In this document: in pieces, positions 17,426-24,735 of the stretch
Layout of the letters: every line of letters starts with the position of its first letter
Numbering within the stretch: position 1 is the first letter of the stretch
Source of the DNA: DASQBT01 sp963746955
GTDB taxonomy: Bacteria; Pseudomonadota; Gammaproteobacteria; Burkholderiales; Thiobacillaceae
DNA: 64,000 nucleotides
Reading direction: 5' to 3'
Assembly (NCBI GenBank): GCA_963746955.1
Contig: CAVVDR010000023.1
Location: forward strand, 1-64,000
The notes under the pieces: model-generated
What the model saw: the letters and a program-made list of their open reading frames with translations, nothing else
Database searches by the model: none
Told to the model about the DNA's origin: nothing
Program-made: the position numbers and the translations under genes

Positions 17426-17507
17426 TCCAATTCAAAATGGCCCATCAAGGGCCATCTTGAATTGGAGCGGGCGAAGGGAGTCGAACCCTCGTCTCTAGCT
17501 TGGGAAG
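17426..17507. repeat. Left att direct repeat (82 bp)
   Basis: Identical to 33666-33747. It contains a palindrome (17-base arms, 17427-17465, one mismatch) and the tRNA-Gly 3' half up to the anticodon loop. Here the tRNA stops at the loop and continues into the restriction-modification unit, so the left copy is the duplicated, non-functional att end. Confidence 0.88.
17463..17506 (-). pseudogene. tRNA-Gly 3' half (truncated)
   Basis: This stretch equals the intact tRNA-Gly(CCC) at 33703-33776 from the CCA end back through the T arm and variable region to the anticodon loop. The 5' half is missing and is replaced by the left inverted repeat of the restriction-modification unit. It is a copy of the integration target carried by the element, not a working tRNA. 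Confidence 0.9.
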
Positions 17508-17594
17508 GGAGGGACAAGACGGTTTAGGACGGTTCGCTACGGTGCGGAGTCAACCGTGTTGAGATCGTCGCTGTCGATACTCTTCTCACTGCCG
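17507..17594. repeat. Left 88-bp inverted repeat of the RM unit
   Basis: It reads gggagggacaagacgg at the outer edge and ends cactgccg inside. I compared it base by base with the reverse complement of 21053-21140 and found no difference. It starts at the break in the truncated tRNA-Gly. Confidence 0.92.
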
Positions 17595-17726
17595 GGGACA
17601 GTAATGGACCGGTGCCACGTCACCGCAATTAGTTCGTCTGAGCGCGTTGCCCTGACAGCACAAAGAAGCTAACATTCCCTGCATTCGAGATGTTTGCGGA
17701 GCCTTTACAATATTTCCAACAAATCA

Positions 17727-17750
17727 ATATGTTGCGTTATATGTTGCGTT
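17727..17750. promoter_or_regulatory. Tandem 12-bp repeat upstream of the methyltransferase genes
   Basis: Two exact adjacent copies of ATATGTTGCGTT lie about 75 bases before the first methyltransferase start, in the 230-base leader between the inverted repeat and the gene. Such direct repeats can be operator sites, and restriction-modification genes are often autoregulated. No controller (C) protein gene is seen, so the role is a guess. Confidence 0.3.
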
Positions 17751-17823
17751 CGTTTGGTCGCTGGGCTATAGCCTGCAGGCGATTTCAATTCCAACTGAAG
17801 GCTAACGCGTTATAACACCCAAA

Positions 17824-18702
17824 ATGGCTAATATGGAAACAGTTCGACAACCTCTTCCGTTCCGATATCCAGGGGGAAAGCACTATGCGATCGACTTGCT
17901 TAGGCCCTTCTGGGAAGCGGTCCCGCATGACGAATACCGGGAGCCATTTGCCGGAGGTGCGACGGTTTTCTTTAATAAGCCTCCTGTAAAGTTCAACTGG
18001 TTGAACGATCTCGATCATGAGCTCATGATCGCATACAGAATCATGAGTGACCCGGTCCAACGAGCTCAGCTAATCGGATTGGTTAGTGCAGAGGTGGCAT
18101 CGAAGGAACGGTGGAAAGAAATGTTTCTGTTTCAACCCCGGACGGCATTAGAGGTTGCGTATAAATATTTTTACCTAAACAGAACATCATTCAGCGGTAA
18201 GTTGGTTTCCCCCGCGTGGGGATACCGGCCAAAACGGAGCCTGCCACCTGAACGGTGGCATGAGCGCATCAATCCCTGCGGCGAGAAGTTAGAAAATGTG
18301 ACGACTACCACCGGTGATTTTACTGAAGTTATATCGGCGCCGGCGCGGGAGAAGTCAGTGTTGATGTATGTTGATCCGCCTTACTTTGCTCCACCAAAGA
18401 AGAAGCATTATCGAAACGGTTTTGAGCTGGAGGACCACCAAAGGCTCAGCAATCGGCTGCGCGAGACCAATCACAAGTTTTTCTTAACCTACGATGACGT
18501 CGATGAGGTTAGGCAGCTATACCACTGGGCCTATATTTACCAGGCCAAATTCTTTTATCGCGTGGATAATTCAAACGTCCAAAATGGAAGCCGCCGTATT
18601 GGATTCGAATTAATCATCACCAATTTTGAAAAGAAAGACTGGATTGCCGAACAACGTGAACTGCAATTTGAATGCGGGGCGAGACTTTCCGTTTCTGCTT
18701 AA
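17824..18702 (+). CDS. D12-class DNA adenine N6-methyltransferase (M1)
   Basis: A 292-residue alpha-class methyltransferase of the Dam/D12 family. The SAM-binding motif is FRYPGGKHY (about residues 14-22), followed by the 'EPFAGG' motif (about 40-45). The catalytic motif IV is YVDPPYF (about residues 180-186). It methylates adenine N6 and should protect the host against the nuclease encoded at 19529-20803. The second methyltransferase overlaps its 3' end in another frame. Two paralogous D12 enzymes with one nuclease suggest an asymmetric recognition site, one enzyme per strand. Confidence 0.88.
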   Translation: MANMETVRQPLPFRYPGGKHYAIDLLRPFWEAVPHDEYREPFAGGATVFFNKPPVKFNWLNDLDHELMIAYRIMSDPVQRAQLIGLVSAEVASKERWKEMFLFQPRTALEVAYKYFYLNRTSFSGKLVSPAWGYRPKRSLPPERWHERINPCGEKLENVTTTTGDFTEVISAPAREKSVLMYVDPPYFAPPKKKHYRNGFELEDHQRLSNRLRETNHKFFLTYDDVDEVRQLYHWAYIYQAKFFYRVDNSNVQNGSRRIGFELIITNFEKKDWIAEQRELQFECGARLSVSA

Positions 18703-19537
18703 CGAAGGTTACAAACGAGGACCCGAGTTCACCCAGTCCCCGTTTCGGTATCCCGGGGGTAAGTACTACGCTTTGAAATTCATCATTCCATTTCTTAATT
18801 GCGTGCCGCATCATGATTACCGTGAGCCGTTTGTCGGTGGCGGTAGTGTTTTTTTTGCAAAGCGTAAAGTCAAGCTGAATTGGATCAATGATCTCGAGTC
18901 CGATCTCATCGCAACCTATCATGCGATATTGGACACGGAGCATAGAAGTTGGCTGATAGAGGCAGTCTCGAAGGAAGTTGCGAGCCGAGAGCGTCACGCG
19001 GAGGTCAAGCAGTTGGAAGGTACCTCGCTTCGAGAAATTGCTTTTCGAACCTATTACCTTAATCGAACGTCTTATTCCGGCATCATTAATAAGCCAGCTT
19101 GGGGGTACGGAGAGGGCTATAGCAGTCCACCGGGAAATTGGTGGAAATTTATTGAGGGCGCGGGGCGCAAGCTTGATGGTGTATCAATCACAAGCAAGGA
19201 CTTTTCCGAGGTCATTGCCCACCCCTCACGCGGTGGTACCGTGTTGATGTACTTGGATCCCCCGTATTATCTTGCTGACCAGAAAAGAGCTTATACAAAG
19301 CCATTTAAGGAAGAGGATCATCAACGATTGGCGTCCCAGTTGGAAAAGACGGAACACTATTTCTGCCTGTCTTACGACGACTGTGCAGAGATTCGTGACC
19401 TATATCGGTGGGCGAATATTTACGAACGATCCTGGCTTTACAACACGGCAAACTCGAAAGGGCCTAGGAAGGTTGGCAACGAACTGATAATCACGAATTA
19501 TGAAGTTCGTCTCCAACACCAACCCATGTTACTGTGA
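18626..19537 (+). CDS. D12-class DNA adenine N6-methyltransferase (M2)
   Basis: A 303-residue paralogue of the upstream enzyme. It has FRYPGGKYY (about residues 41-49), REPFVGGGSVFF and the catalytic YLDPPYY (about 210-216). The open frame begins at a TTG (18626) and overlaps the first gene by 77 bases. No better start exists before the SAM motif, so either a TTG start is used or the pair was once a single fused protein, as in FokI-type methylases, now split by a frameshift. Its end overlaps the nuclease gene end by 9 bases (tail to tail). Confidence 0.83.
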   Translation: MKRKTGLPNNVNCNLNAGRDFPFLLNEGYKRGPEFTQSPFRYPGGKYYALKFIIPFLNCVPHHDYREPFVGGGSVFFAKRKVKLNWINDLESDLIATYHAILDTEHRSWLIEAVSKEVASRERHAEVKQLEGTSLREIAFRTYYLNRTSYSGIINKPAWGYGEGYSSPPGNWWKFIEGAGRKLDGVSITSKDFSEVIAHPSRGGTVLMYLDPPYYLADQKRAYTKPFKEEDHQRLASQLEKTEHYFCLSYDDCAEIRDLYRWANIYERSWLYNTANSKGPRKVGNELIITNYEVRLQHQPMLL

Positions 19538-20803
19538 AAATGTAAGCAGTAATTCTTGAGGGGTGGCGGACATCCAACGCCCGCACCAGTTTTCATCGAT
19601 TCTGTACTTCTGAATTTCGTTGTACTTGAATTTTTGAAGGGATTTGAGCCTGTGAGGCATCCGTGGATGGGTGTCCAGGTCCTTCGTTGGGATGGCATAG
19701 AATTGCCACTCCAATTTAGCGTTCACATTGCCTATTCGTTTCTGATAGATCAAGCTTAGAGGCGGGTCAATGCCAATTACTAGAAAATCAAAATCCGATA
19801 CCAGGTAAAGCCTGCTTTGGGTTTGGTGATCATTGACCCTCCCACGCGTGAGCTGCGTTTCTGTCGCAACGGTAGGATCGGATCCAAGGAGGTCACAGTT
19901 GTTTACTGAGAGCCCTTTCATCTGCAAGAAGTAATACGCGTCGGTTTCGATTTCTTGTATGGCGTGGTCGGATTTGTCGGCTCGTTCCGATCTAACAGAC
20001 GCCGGTAACAGCGAAGCGACGTCATTTCTGTCCAGGTAGGAATTGAACACTGCTTCGCGGGCAAACCCCCTTATCGCCATATCCCATATACGGAAGTTTG
20101 CCTCGTTAAGAATCGTGTTTAGTATCACGTTGGAGTTGAGATTCAAGAACTTCGCACATCGTGGCAATAATTCGTTTTTTCCCGCGATAAGGCTGTTGTT
20201 GTGATTAATTTGCCCCTGAACTCCAATCCGACCGAACGCATTCAAAGCCGGGTGCCCGTCCCATGTGATTGTAAAAGGGCTCAGTATATGCTCGGGTGAG
20301 TTGGGATGGGTTGGGAGTTCATCCCGGCGGAAGATTAGAATTCGAAGGGGGTCGTACGACACTAACCCAACTAGAAAGTCGGCAAAATGTTCCTTCTTGT
20401 GGTAGTAATCAAATGACTCCTGCTCCGACTTCGCCCCGTGGGTCTTGTGCGTTTTAAATTGAATATCCATTCCCTTTGTTCCGGCCAGGGTGGGTGTCTT
20501 GAGCTGAAGACTGTAGCCGTTGACGATTCGGTCGACAGCGTCGTCGCCACCAACTTCTTCCACGACGACTTGGTTGTCAGCCATCAACTGGTCAAAGAAC
20601 GCCTCGAACGCATGACCTTTGACGGTCCGCAATACAGGTGAGTTATCGACGATGAGGTTGTCGAGCGCGGTGGGGGTTAGCAAAAGGGATTCGCACACTG
20701 CATGGAGCTTGACTGGCGCAGGGATGTCCCGCACTGGCGTGCCCGGGTGATCGGCCTGTAAGCCATCAATCACATCTTTTATTCTTCCCGTGCCGTAATC
20801 CAC
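19529..20803 (-). CDS. Probable type II restriction endonuclease
   Basis: A 424-residue protein convergent with two adenine methyltransferase genes inside the same inverted-repeat unit. I do not recognise a named enzyme. A PD-(D/E)xK-like site is plausible at 'EVGGDDAVDRIVNGYSLQLK' (about residues 83-102), with acidic residues before Gln-Leu-Lys. The position, size and pairing support the restriction role more than the sequence does. With two methyltransferases, an asymmetric (type IIS-like) site is likely (inference). Confidence 0.65.
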   Translation of the reverse strand: MDYGTGRIKDVIDGLQADHPGTPVRDIPAPVKLHAVCESLLLTPTALDNLIVDNSPVLRTVKGHAFEAFFDQLMADNQVVVEEVGGDDAVDRIVNGYSLQLKTPTLAGTKGMDIQFKTHKTHGAKSEQESFDYYHKKEHFADFLVGLVSYDPLRILIFRRDELPTHPNSPEHILSPFTITWDGHPALNAFGRIGVQGQINHNNSLIAGKNELLPRCAKFLNLNSNVILNTILNEANFRIWDMAIRGFAREAVFNSYLDRNDVASLLPASVRSERADKSDHAIQEIETDAYYFLQMKGLSVNNCDLLGSDPTVATETQLTRGRVNDHQTQSRLYLVSDFDFLVIGIDPPLSLIYQKRIGNVNAKLEWQFYAIPTKDLDTHPRMPHRLKSLQKFKYNEIQKYRIDENWCGRWMSATPQELLLTFSQ

Positions 20804-21292
20804 GTCATCCCCTATGCATATCTGGTCAATCCAACCAGAAAGTCACAGGTATAGTAACAAACCCGCGTGCTTGGAACGAGGATTCACGGGGGAAACGTTA
20901 GACAACCAGTACGGCAAGACCCCGTCTAATCGTGGAATTAGCGATAAGTCCTGTAGTGAAGGGGACGTCGCGTGACGGACCTAAATGTTCTCGGCTGTGG
21001 TTAGGCGGATGACAACTATCTCGCGGCAGCGCGACTTTCATGTGCGTCGAGACGGCAGTGAGAAGAGTATCGACAGCGACGATCTCAACACGGTTGACTC
21101 CGCACCGTAGCGAACCGTCCTAAACCGTCTTGTCCCTCCCGTTCCCAAAAAGTGAGCGTAGGTTAGGACAATGCCGTGAAGCCCTCGGATTCCGTTGATT
21201 GATTGATAAAATGGCTCCTGAAAGCTGCCAGTGGGTTGAATTTGGGGCCCATAACGGTATCGATGAAGGACTGGCAAGTGATTGACCTCAAC
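20804..21292. other. Leader of the nuclease gene, RM-unit right end and tRNA leader
   Basis: No gene is seen in 20804-21052, which must hold the nuclease promoter. Then come the right 88-bp inverted repeat (21053-21140), the junction sequence with TTCCCAA, and from 21148 the left 1.08 kb inverted-repeat arm leading into tRNA-Gly. Confidence 0.55.
21053..21140. repeat. Right 88-bp inverted repeat of the RM unit
   Basis: Perfect reverse complement of 17507-17594. It is followed directly by G and the heptamer TTCCCAA, the same seven bases as the anticodon loop of the local tRNA-Gly genes, and then by the 1.08 kb repeat arm. Confidence 0.92.
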
Positions 21293-21366
21293 GCGGGCGT
21301 CGTATAGTGGCATTACCCGAGCTTCCCAAGCTCGTGAGGAGGGTTCGATTCCCTTCGCCCGCTCCA
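21293..21366 (+). tRNA. tRNA-Gly(CCC), island copy 1
   Basis: A 74-nt gene with a 7-bp acceptor stem GCGGGCG/CGCCCGC, an anticodon stem CGAGC/GCTCG around loop TTCCCAA (anticodon CCC), T-arm GGTTCGATTCC and encoded CCA. It is identical to the copy at 33448-33521 and differs from the target tRNA at 33703-33776 in the D arm and anticodon stem. Confidence 0.95.
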
Positions 21367-21466
21367 CGATTCATGCGGGTTTGAGAGCACTTACGCGCCA
21401 TCAATCCCGCAGAGTTTCGTCGCGTTTTCCCAACTTTCCGCTGTCACTGTGGGTTTCAACGAGAGA

Positions 21467-21514
21467 CCACAGTAAAAGTACTATATGGGTGGTGAGCCGA
21501 AACTTTTACTGTGG
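21467..21514. repeat. Hairpin with 13-bp perfect stem
   Basis: CCACAGTAAAAGT and ACTTTTACTGTGG flank a 22-base loop. The same hairpin occurs at 33300-33347 in the other arm. There is no T-tract typical of a terminator, so it may be a replication or recombination structure. Confidence 0.6.
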
Positions 21515-21819
21515 TTTGAGTTGAACACGACGGTGAAACCACGGCTTCTGCGCGATTCATGGATACTGCCACGTAAAAATCCACTGTTTCTGCGGGTGAA
21601 GCCCGCCGCTTTCGAGGAAGGAATCCAGGTGGATTCCGACCTCGAACCACGAAGTGGCATCTCTGACATCATCGTTGACGATTAAAACGAAATTCCAGCC
21701 GATTTAAGGTGCCAAAGCGCAATATCTAAGCCGTATCCCGGTTGAACCGTTGCCTTGTTGTGGAATTCGAGGGACAGTGTCTACAGTGGGACAGAGACTG
21801 TCGCATTGAAACCTGGGTT

Positions 21820-22071
21820 TTAGCGAGAGGCATTCAGCGCGAGAAGCGCCTTCAACATTGCCATTTGCCTATCGTTGTAGGTCTTCACCAGTTGAGGATT
21901 TGGTCTTGGCCTGGGCACGCTACGAACACGGCAACGGTATTCAAGCCAGACAACATGTTCCTGAGTTCTGTTGTCAAAACCTTGCTCAACAACCTTGACG
22001 TTTGAACTGACCTTGTTCGGCAATCCGATTTCTTGGTCCAACACGGTCAACAATTTCTTCAAGTTCGTCAT
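21820..22071 (-). CDS. Small island protein (83 aa), copy 1
   Basis: An 83-residue basic protein of unknown function, beginning MTNLKKLLTVLDQEIGLP. It has no membrane segment or known motif. It has a good ribosome site (GGAGG) and an ATAAATACC promoter-like box 19 bases before the ATG. An identical gene lies in the other arm at 32741-32992. Keeping the frame in both arms suggests it is real. Confidence 0.6.
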   Translation of the reverse strand: MTNLKKLLTVLDQEIGLPNKVSSNVKVVEQGFDNRTQEHVVWLEYRCRVRSVPRPRPNPQLVKTYNDRQMAMLKALLALNASR

Positions 22072-22223
22072 GACATAACCTCCATGAGAGGTATTTATCG
22101 CCAGTGACCAACGGTGGAATTGTCCTCAACCAGCCATAAAAAGTGGCCAGCTTTAGGCCGGGCCATCTAACACCGTGATTACGCACTGTTCTCACGCTAC
22201 GTCATTAGCTTTGAGAGAAGTGG

Positions 22224-22797
22224 CGTTAGAAGTCAGTGCGTTGTGCGCTTCTCAATAACAGGGGATAGATACTAGCGATAAGAAACATGTTTTCAAGAAT
22301 ACTGAATGTCTCTGGGTCGCTTACTATACCTACCTTCTCTACCTCCGTAAATAGGTCAGTGAAATAGACTACCATAACCGGTCAATCTCGACGCCGTGAG
22401 CGAAGACCCCCTATCAGGTCTATCCATAATCAATCGCATGAAGGTATGTGAATTCTGCTTATATAGTAGAAGAAAGAGTTGGCATAACGAAATAACTCCT
22501 CAACAACGAATGATGCCTTCATCTACTACTCAAAATTCTCATAAAATTGGTCAGTCATCCCTACAACCTTTCCAAATTGATCTCTGACACAACAAAATTA
22601 CCGCTTCATCTATCTCTATAATTTACATTTAGAATCTACTATTTAAAAGAAAAATGTAGTATTGCCAATCAGCCAGGAATAGGTAGATAGGGTTTGATGC
22701 TTTTTGAGTTTGTAAAATTGTTAAAGAGAGTTACTACACTCTCCAATTTACGAGGGCTAAACCCCGGTCTGTAGCTCAAAACAAATGGGGAATTTAA
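22224..22797. other. AT-rich stretch without a gene
   Basis: About 570 AT-rich bases, visibly different from the GC-rich chromosome. No frame shows protein-like composition or a good start. It lies just inside the left inverted-repeat arm and leads into a decayed gene group. It could hold the element's replication origin, but I see no iterons. Confidence 0.4.
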
Positions 22798-23082
22798 AAA
22801 GGAGGATTTAAGAAAAAGGGACGCAGCTCAACTCTAAAGCAAAAGGCAAAGAAATAAGAGCACTGGTACTACTGGCTCAGGGAGACTGATATAAAGACTT
22901 GGAAGGAAGAGGTAAGGAAGGACTTCATCAGAGTGTTAGACTTTGATGGGAAAAGGAAAGCTGAGATAGAGGAGAACAAGAAGAATTACATGGACATGCT
23001 TAACCATGAGGGAGAATGGAAAGACTGGAAGGGAGAGCTCAGTAAAAGCTACAGGCGCTGGCTTGACTCTAAAGGATTTTGA
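22798..23082 (+). pseudogene. Decayed small gene with in-frame TAA
   Basis: One frame reads as a Lys/Arg-rich segment (GFKKKGRSSTLKQKAKK), a TAA at 22855-22857, and then a Trp- and charge-rich segment EHWYYWLRETDIKTWKEEV continuing to a TGA at 23080. Codon use and composition look protein-coding on both sides of the TAA. No start precedes it, though a restart at ATG 22990 is possible. I do not recognise the family. Confidence 0.35.
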
Positions 23083-23083
23083 A

Positions 23084-23332
23084 ATGTGGTTTGTCTCTGT
23101 GAGAGGCAAATTATTTCATTCACTAAATAACTTTGTTTGCAATCCGATAGATAGTCTCAAAGAATTCACCGAGCGCTTAGTGGTTGAAAAAGAATTGATA
23201 CTTCGACTTAACCTGTTTCACTCGAAGGCCAGACTGCTTGAAGCCGCTGAGAAATGGATAGATATGCGAGCTCCCAAGAAACGAGGCAGACCAACAGCGA
23301 AGAAATGGGCTACAAATATGAGTTCGCGATGA
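23084..23332 (+). CDS. Small island protein (82 aa)
   Basis: A small basic helical protein beginning MWFVSVRGKLF and ending with a Lys/Arg-rich tail containing KKRGRP, an AT-hook-like motif that could touch DNA. The start ATG at 23084 comes one base after the stop of the upstream decayed ORF. The stop overlaps the next ATG in an ATGA. It belongs to a tight set of small island genes of unknown role. Confidence 0.45.
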   Translation: MWFVSVRGKLFHSLNNFVCNPIDSLKEFTERLVVEKELILRLNLFHSKARLLEAAEKWIDMRAPKKRGRPTAKKWATNMSSR

Positions 23333-23598
23333 CGGTTGATACCGTAGCTCTCGACGTGCTACGTGAAGTGAACGAGCAACATAAGAATAAGCTGAAAGGC
23401 TGGGAACTAATGGACAAGGTTCAGGAGAAATTTCCTGAGCTTCTCAAGGAACAGAGATTGATACGGAAAAACGGTGTGGTTGAGGATACGGATGCTGCAC
23501 TCAAGAGAGCTGAACTGAGGAAGCGGGCAAAGGAATACTTGGACAGAATAGAAAGAATTAAAAAGGGAGTAGCTCAAGGCATCTTTCCAGTTCCTTAG
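23329..23598 (+). CDS. Small charged island protein (89 aa)
   Basis: A charged, helical protein beginning MTVDTVALDVLREVNEQHKN, with a coiled-coil-like C-terminal half. It starts in an ATGA overlap with the preceding gene, so translation is coupled. There is no recognised domain. It may be a structural or replication accessory protein of the element. Confidence 0.5.
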   Translation: MTVDTVALDVLREVNEQHKNKLKGWELMDKVQEKFPELLKEQRLIRKNGVVEDTDAALKRAELRKRAKEYLDRIERIKKGVAQGIFPVP

Positions 23599-24071
23599 AA
23601 ACATACTTAAAGCGTTTCCGACCAGAACTCGTATAGTAGCTCTTCCCCACGATGCCTCCTGCTTGCGGGTCATTGTCGGCAAGTTCATTTCAAACAGACT
23701 GCGTTCGGTTGTAGTGAATGGGAACCTCGAATAGAGGTGGGTTGTGATGAAGTACATGAATTGAACGTGCCTGCGTTCAATCAATTCTCCGTATCCGGCA
23801 CGCAGTAGATTAGCAGGACATCACGGGTTTGGCTGTAAGTATTTCAGTCTCTGTCTTTCCATAATTCAATCGCTCTCTCGATGTCTGCAGATGACAGCGC
23901 TACTTGAATCTGTTCGTCTGTGTATTCTCCAAGTTGTACTTCATACGCTATCTCCCGGTTGATTTAGCAGGGGTATTTATTCGTTATCCGGCTTAAAAAT
24001 ATTTCGGTTTATCCCGTTGCTCAAACACGATTTAGACGGGACGGTGGGCATGTGGTCACGAGGAAACACAC
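23599..24071. other. Region with an ORF relic and a minus-strand promoter-like box
   Basis: No intact gene is seen. An ATAAATACCCC box reads leftward at 23980-23971. Downstream of it, ATG at 23944 opens only a 14-codon frame, while the shifted frame gives a plausible small protein (AYEVQLGEYTDEQIQVALSS, continuing about 14 residues to a stop near 23855). This looks like a small gene broken at its start. Confidence 0.35.
23971..23980 (-). promoter_or_regulatory. ATAAATACC box (23.97 kb)
   Basis: Plus strand gggtatttat; minus strand ATAAATACCC. One of five such boxes in the island, placed 27 bases before an ATG at 23944. It resembles the -10 element TATAAATA of phage late promoters. Confidence 0.35.
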
Positions 24072-24278
24072 ATGCACACACTATCGAAGGAACAGCAGCA
24101 AACTCTCGTTGAAATCGTCAATGAGCAGTTTGGCGTTGATCTGGAATATGACGATTTTGTGGAAGTGCTGCTGGGAATGTTTGAAGACGTTGACGGATTA
24201 GAGACTCTGCCCGCCACCAAGGCGGAAACTCTCATCAAAACGTTATGGAGAAATTATCATGGTCAAGAAACCTGTTAA
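24072..24278 (+). CDS. Small acidic island protein (68 aa)
   Basis: An acidic helical protein beginning MHTLSKEQQQTLVEIVNEQF, with 'FVEVLLGMFEDVDGLETLP' in the middle. A GAGGAAA ribosome site lies before the ATG. It overlaps the start of the next gene (24259) by 20 bases. The function is unknown. Confidence 0.5.
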   Translation: MHTLSKEQQQTLVEIVNEQFGVDLEYDDFVEVLLGMFEDVDGLETLPATKAETLIKTLWRNYHGQETC

Positions 24279-24680
24279 GAACGTGAAGCTCGCGAAGAAT
24301 GCGAAGCCTGCCAAGAAGGCGACGCCTGCTGCTGTCAAACCTGTTGTGCCTGCTGTCGGCTCTGCCGCAATCAAGCCGGTTGTATCAGCCGAAAGCGCTC
24401 AACCTGAACAGAAGCCGGAAGTGACGAAGCCAGAAGTCAAGCAGCCTGATCTGAACAAGGACAATGTGAAGCAGGCAATTGCTCAGGGCAAAGCGCTGAT
24501 TAAGGAAGGCAAGTCCAAGGCCGATGCGCACGCGCCATTTACGCCGCCATCAAGGCTGAAGGAAAAGAGGTCATCGTTGCGGCGTTCGTTGAAGGCGCGA
24601 CTCTGACGGAAAAAGGGGCGTTGACCTACTGGTATAACTGCTGTCGTCGTGCGGACAAGGAGGAAAAGAAATCCAGTTGA
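24259..24680 (+). pseudogene. Lys/Ala/Pro-rich island protein, frameshifted
   Basis: The first frame gives 'MVKKPVKNVKLAKNAKPAKK', a repetitive linker and a helical part ending near KSKADA. At about 24525 the sensible reading moves to another frame: ARAIYAAIKAEGKEVIVAAF, then a short tail ending KEEKKSS and a stop at 24678. A one- or two-base indel explains this. A terminator follows at once. The Lys/Pro-rich N-terminus suggests nucleic-acid binding (inference). Confidence 0.5.
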
Positions 24681-24702
24681 GATAATTTGACCGGGTATCA
24701 GG

Positions 24703-24735
24703 AAGGCGGGCATTGCTCGCCTTTTCTTTTTCTCA
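24703..24735 (+). terminator. Rho-independent terminator
   Basis: AAGGCGGGC-ATT-GCTCGCCTT forms a 9-bp stem (one G-U) followed by TTTCTTTTTC. It ends the plus-strand small-gene group and overlaps the 3' end of the convergent polymerase gene. Confidence 0.8.

Larger units (their letters stand above)
17507..21140. mobile_element. Restriction-modification unit with 88-bp terminal inverted repeats
   Basis: A 3.63 kb segment whose ends, 17507-17594 and 21053-21140, are perfect 88-base inverted repeats. It holds two plus-strand adenine methyltransferase genes and a convergent nuclease gene, and no transposase. Both outer flanks begin with the tRNA-Gly anticodon-loop heptamer TTCCCAA (right flank with one extra G). 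The left one lies inside the truncated tRNA. It looks like a compact mobile restriction-modification unit that used, or was cut at, the tRNA target. How it moves is unknown. Confidence 0.7.
21148..22223. repeat. Left arm of a 1.08 kb inverted repeat
   Basis: About 99% identical to the reverse complement of 32587-33666, with a few substitutions and single-base length differences. It contains a whole tRNA-Gly(CCC), a 13-bp-stem hairpin, several smaller palindromes and an 83-residue ORF. The inverted pair encloses 10.4 kb with the polymerase, integrase and defence genes. Confidence 0.9.

Noticed and set aside
21742..22005. 87-codon ORF antisense to the 83-residue island gene
   Set aside because: It has no ribosome site; the opposite strand has a strong ribosome site and a promoter-like box.
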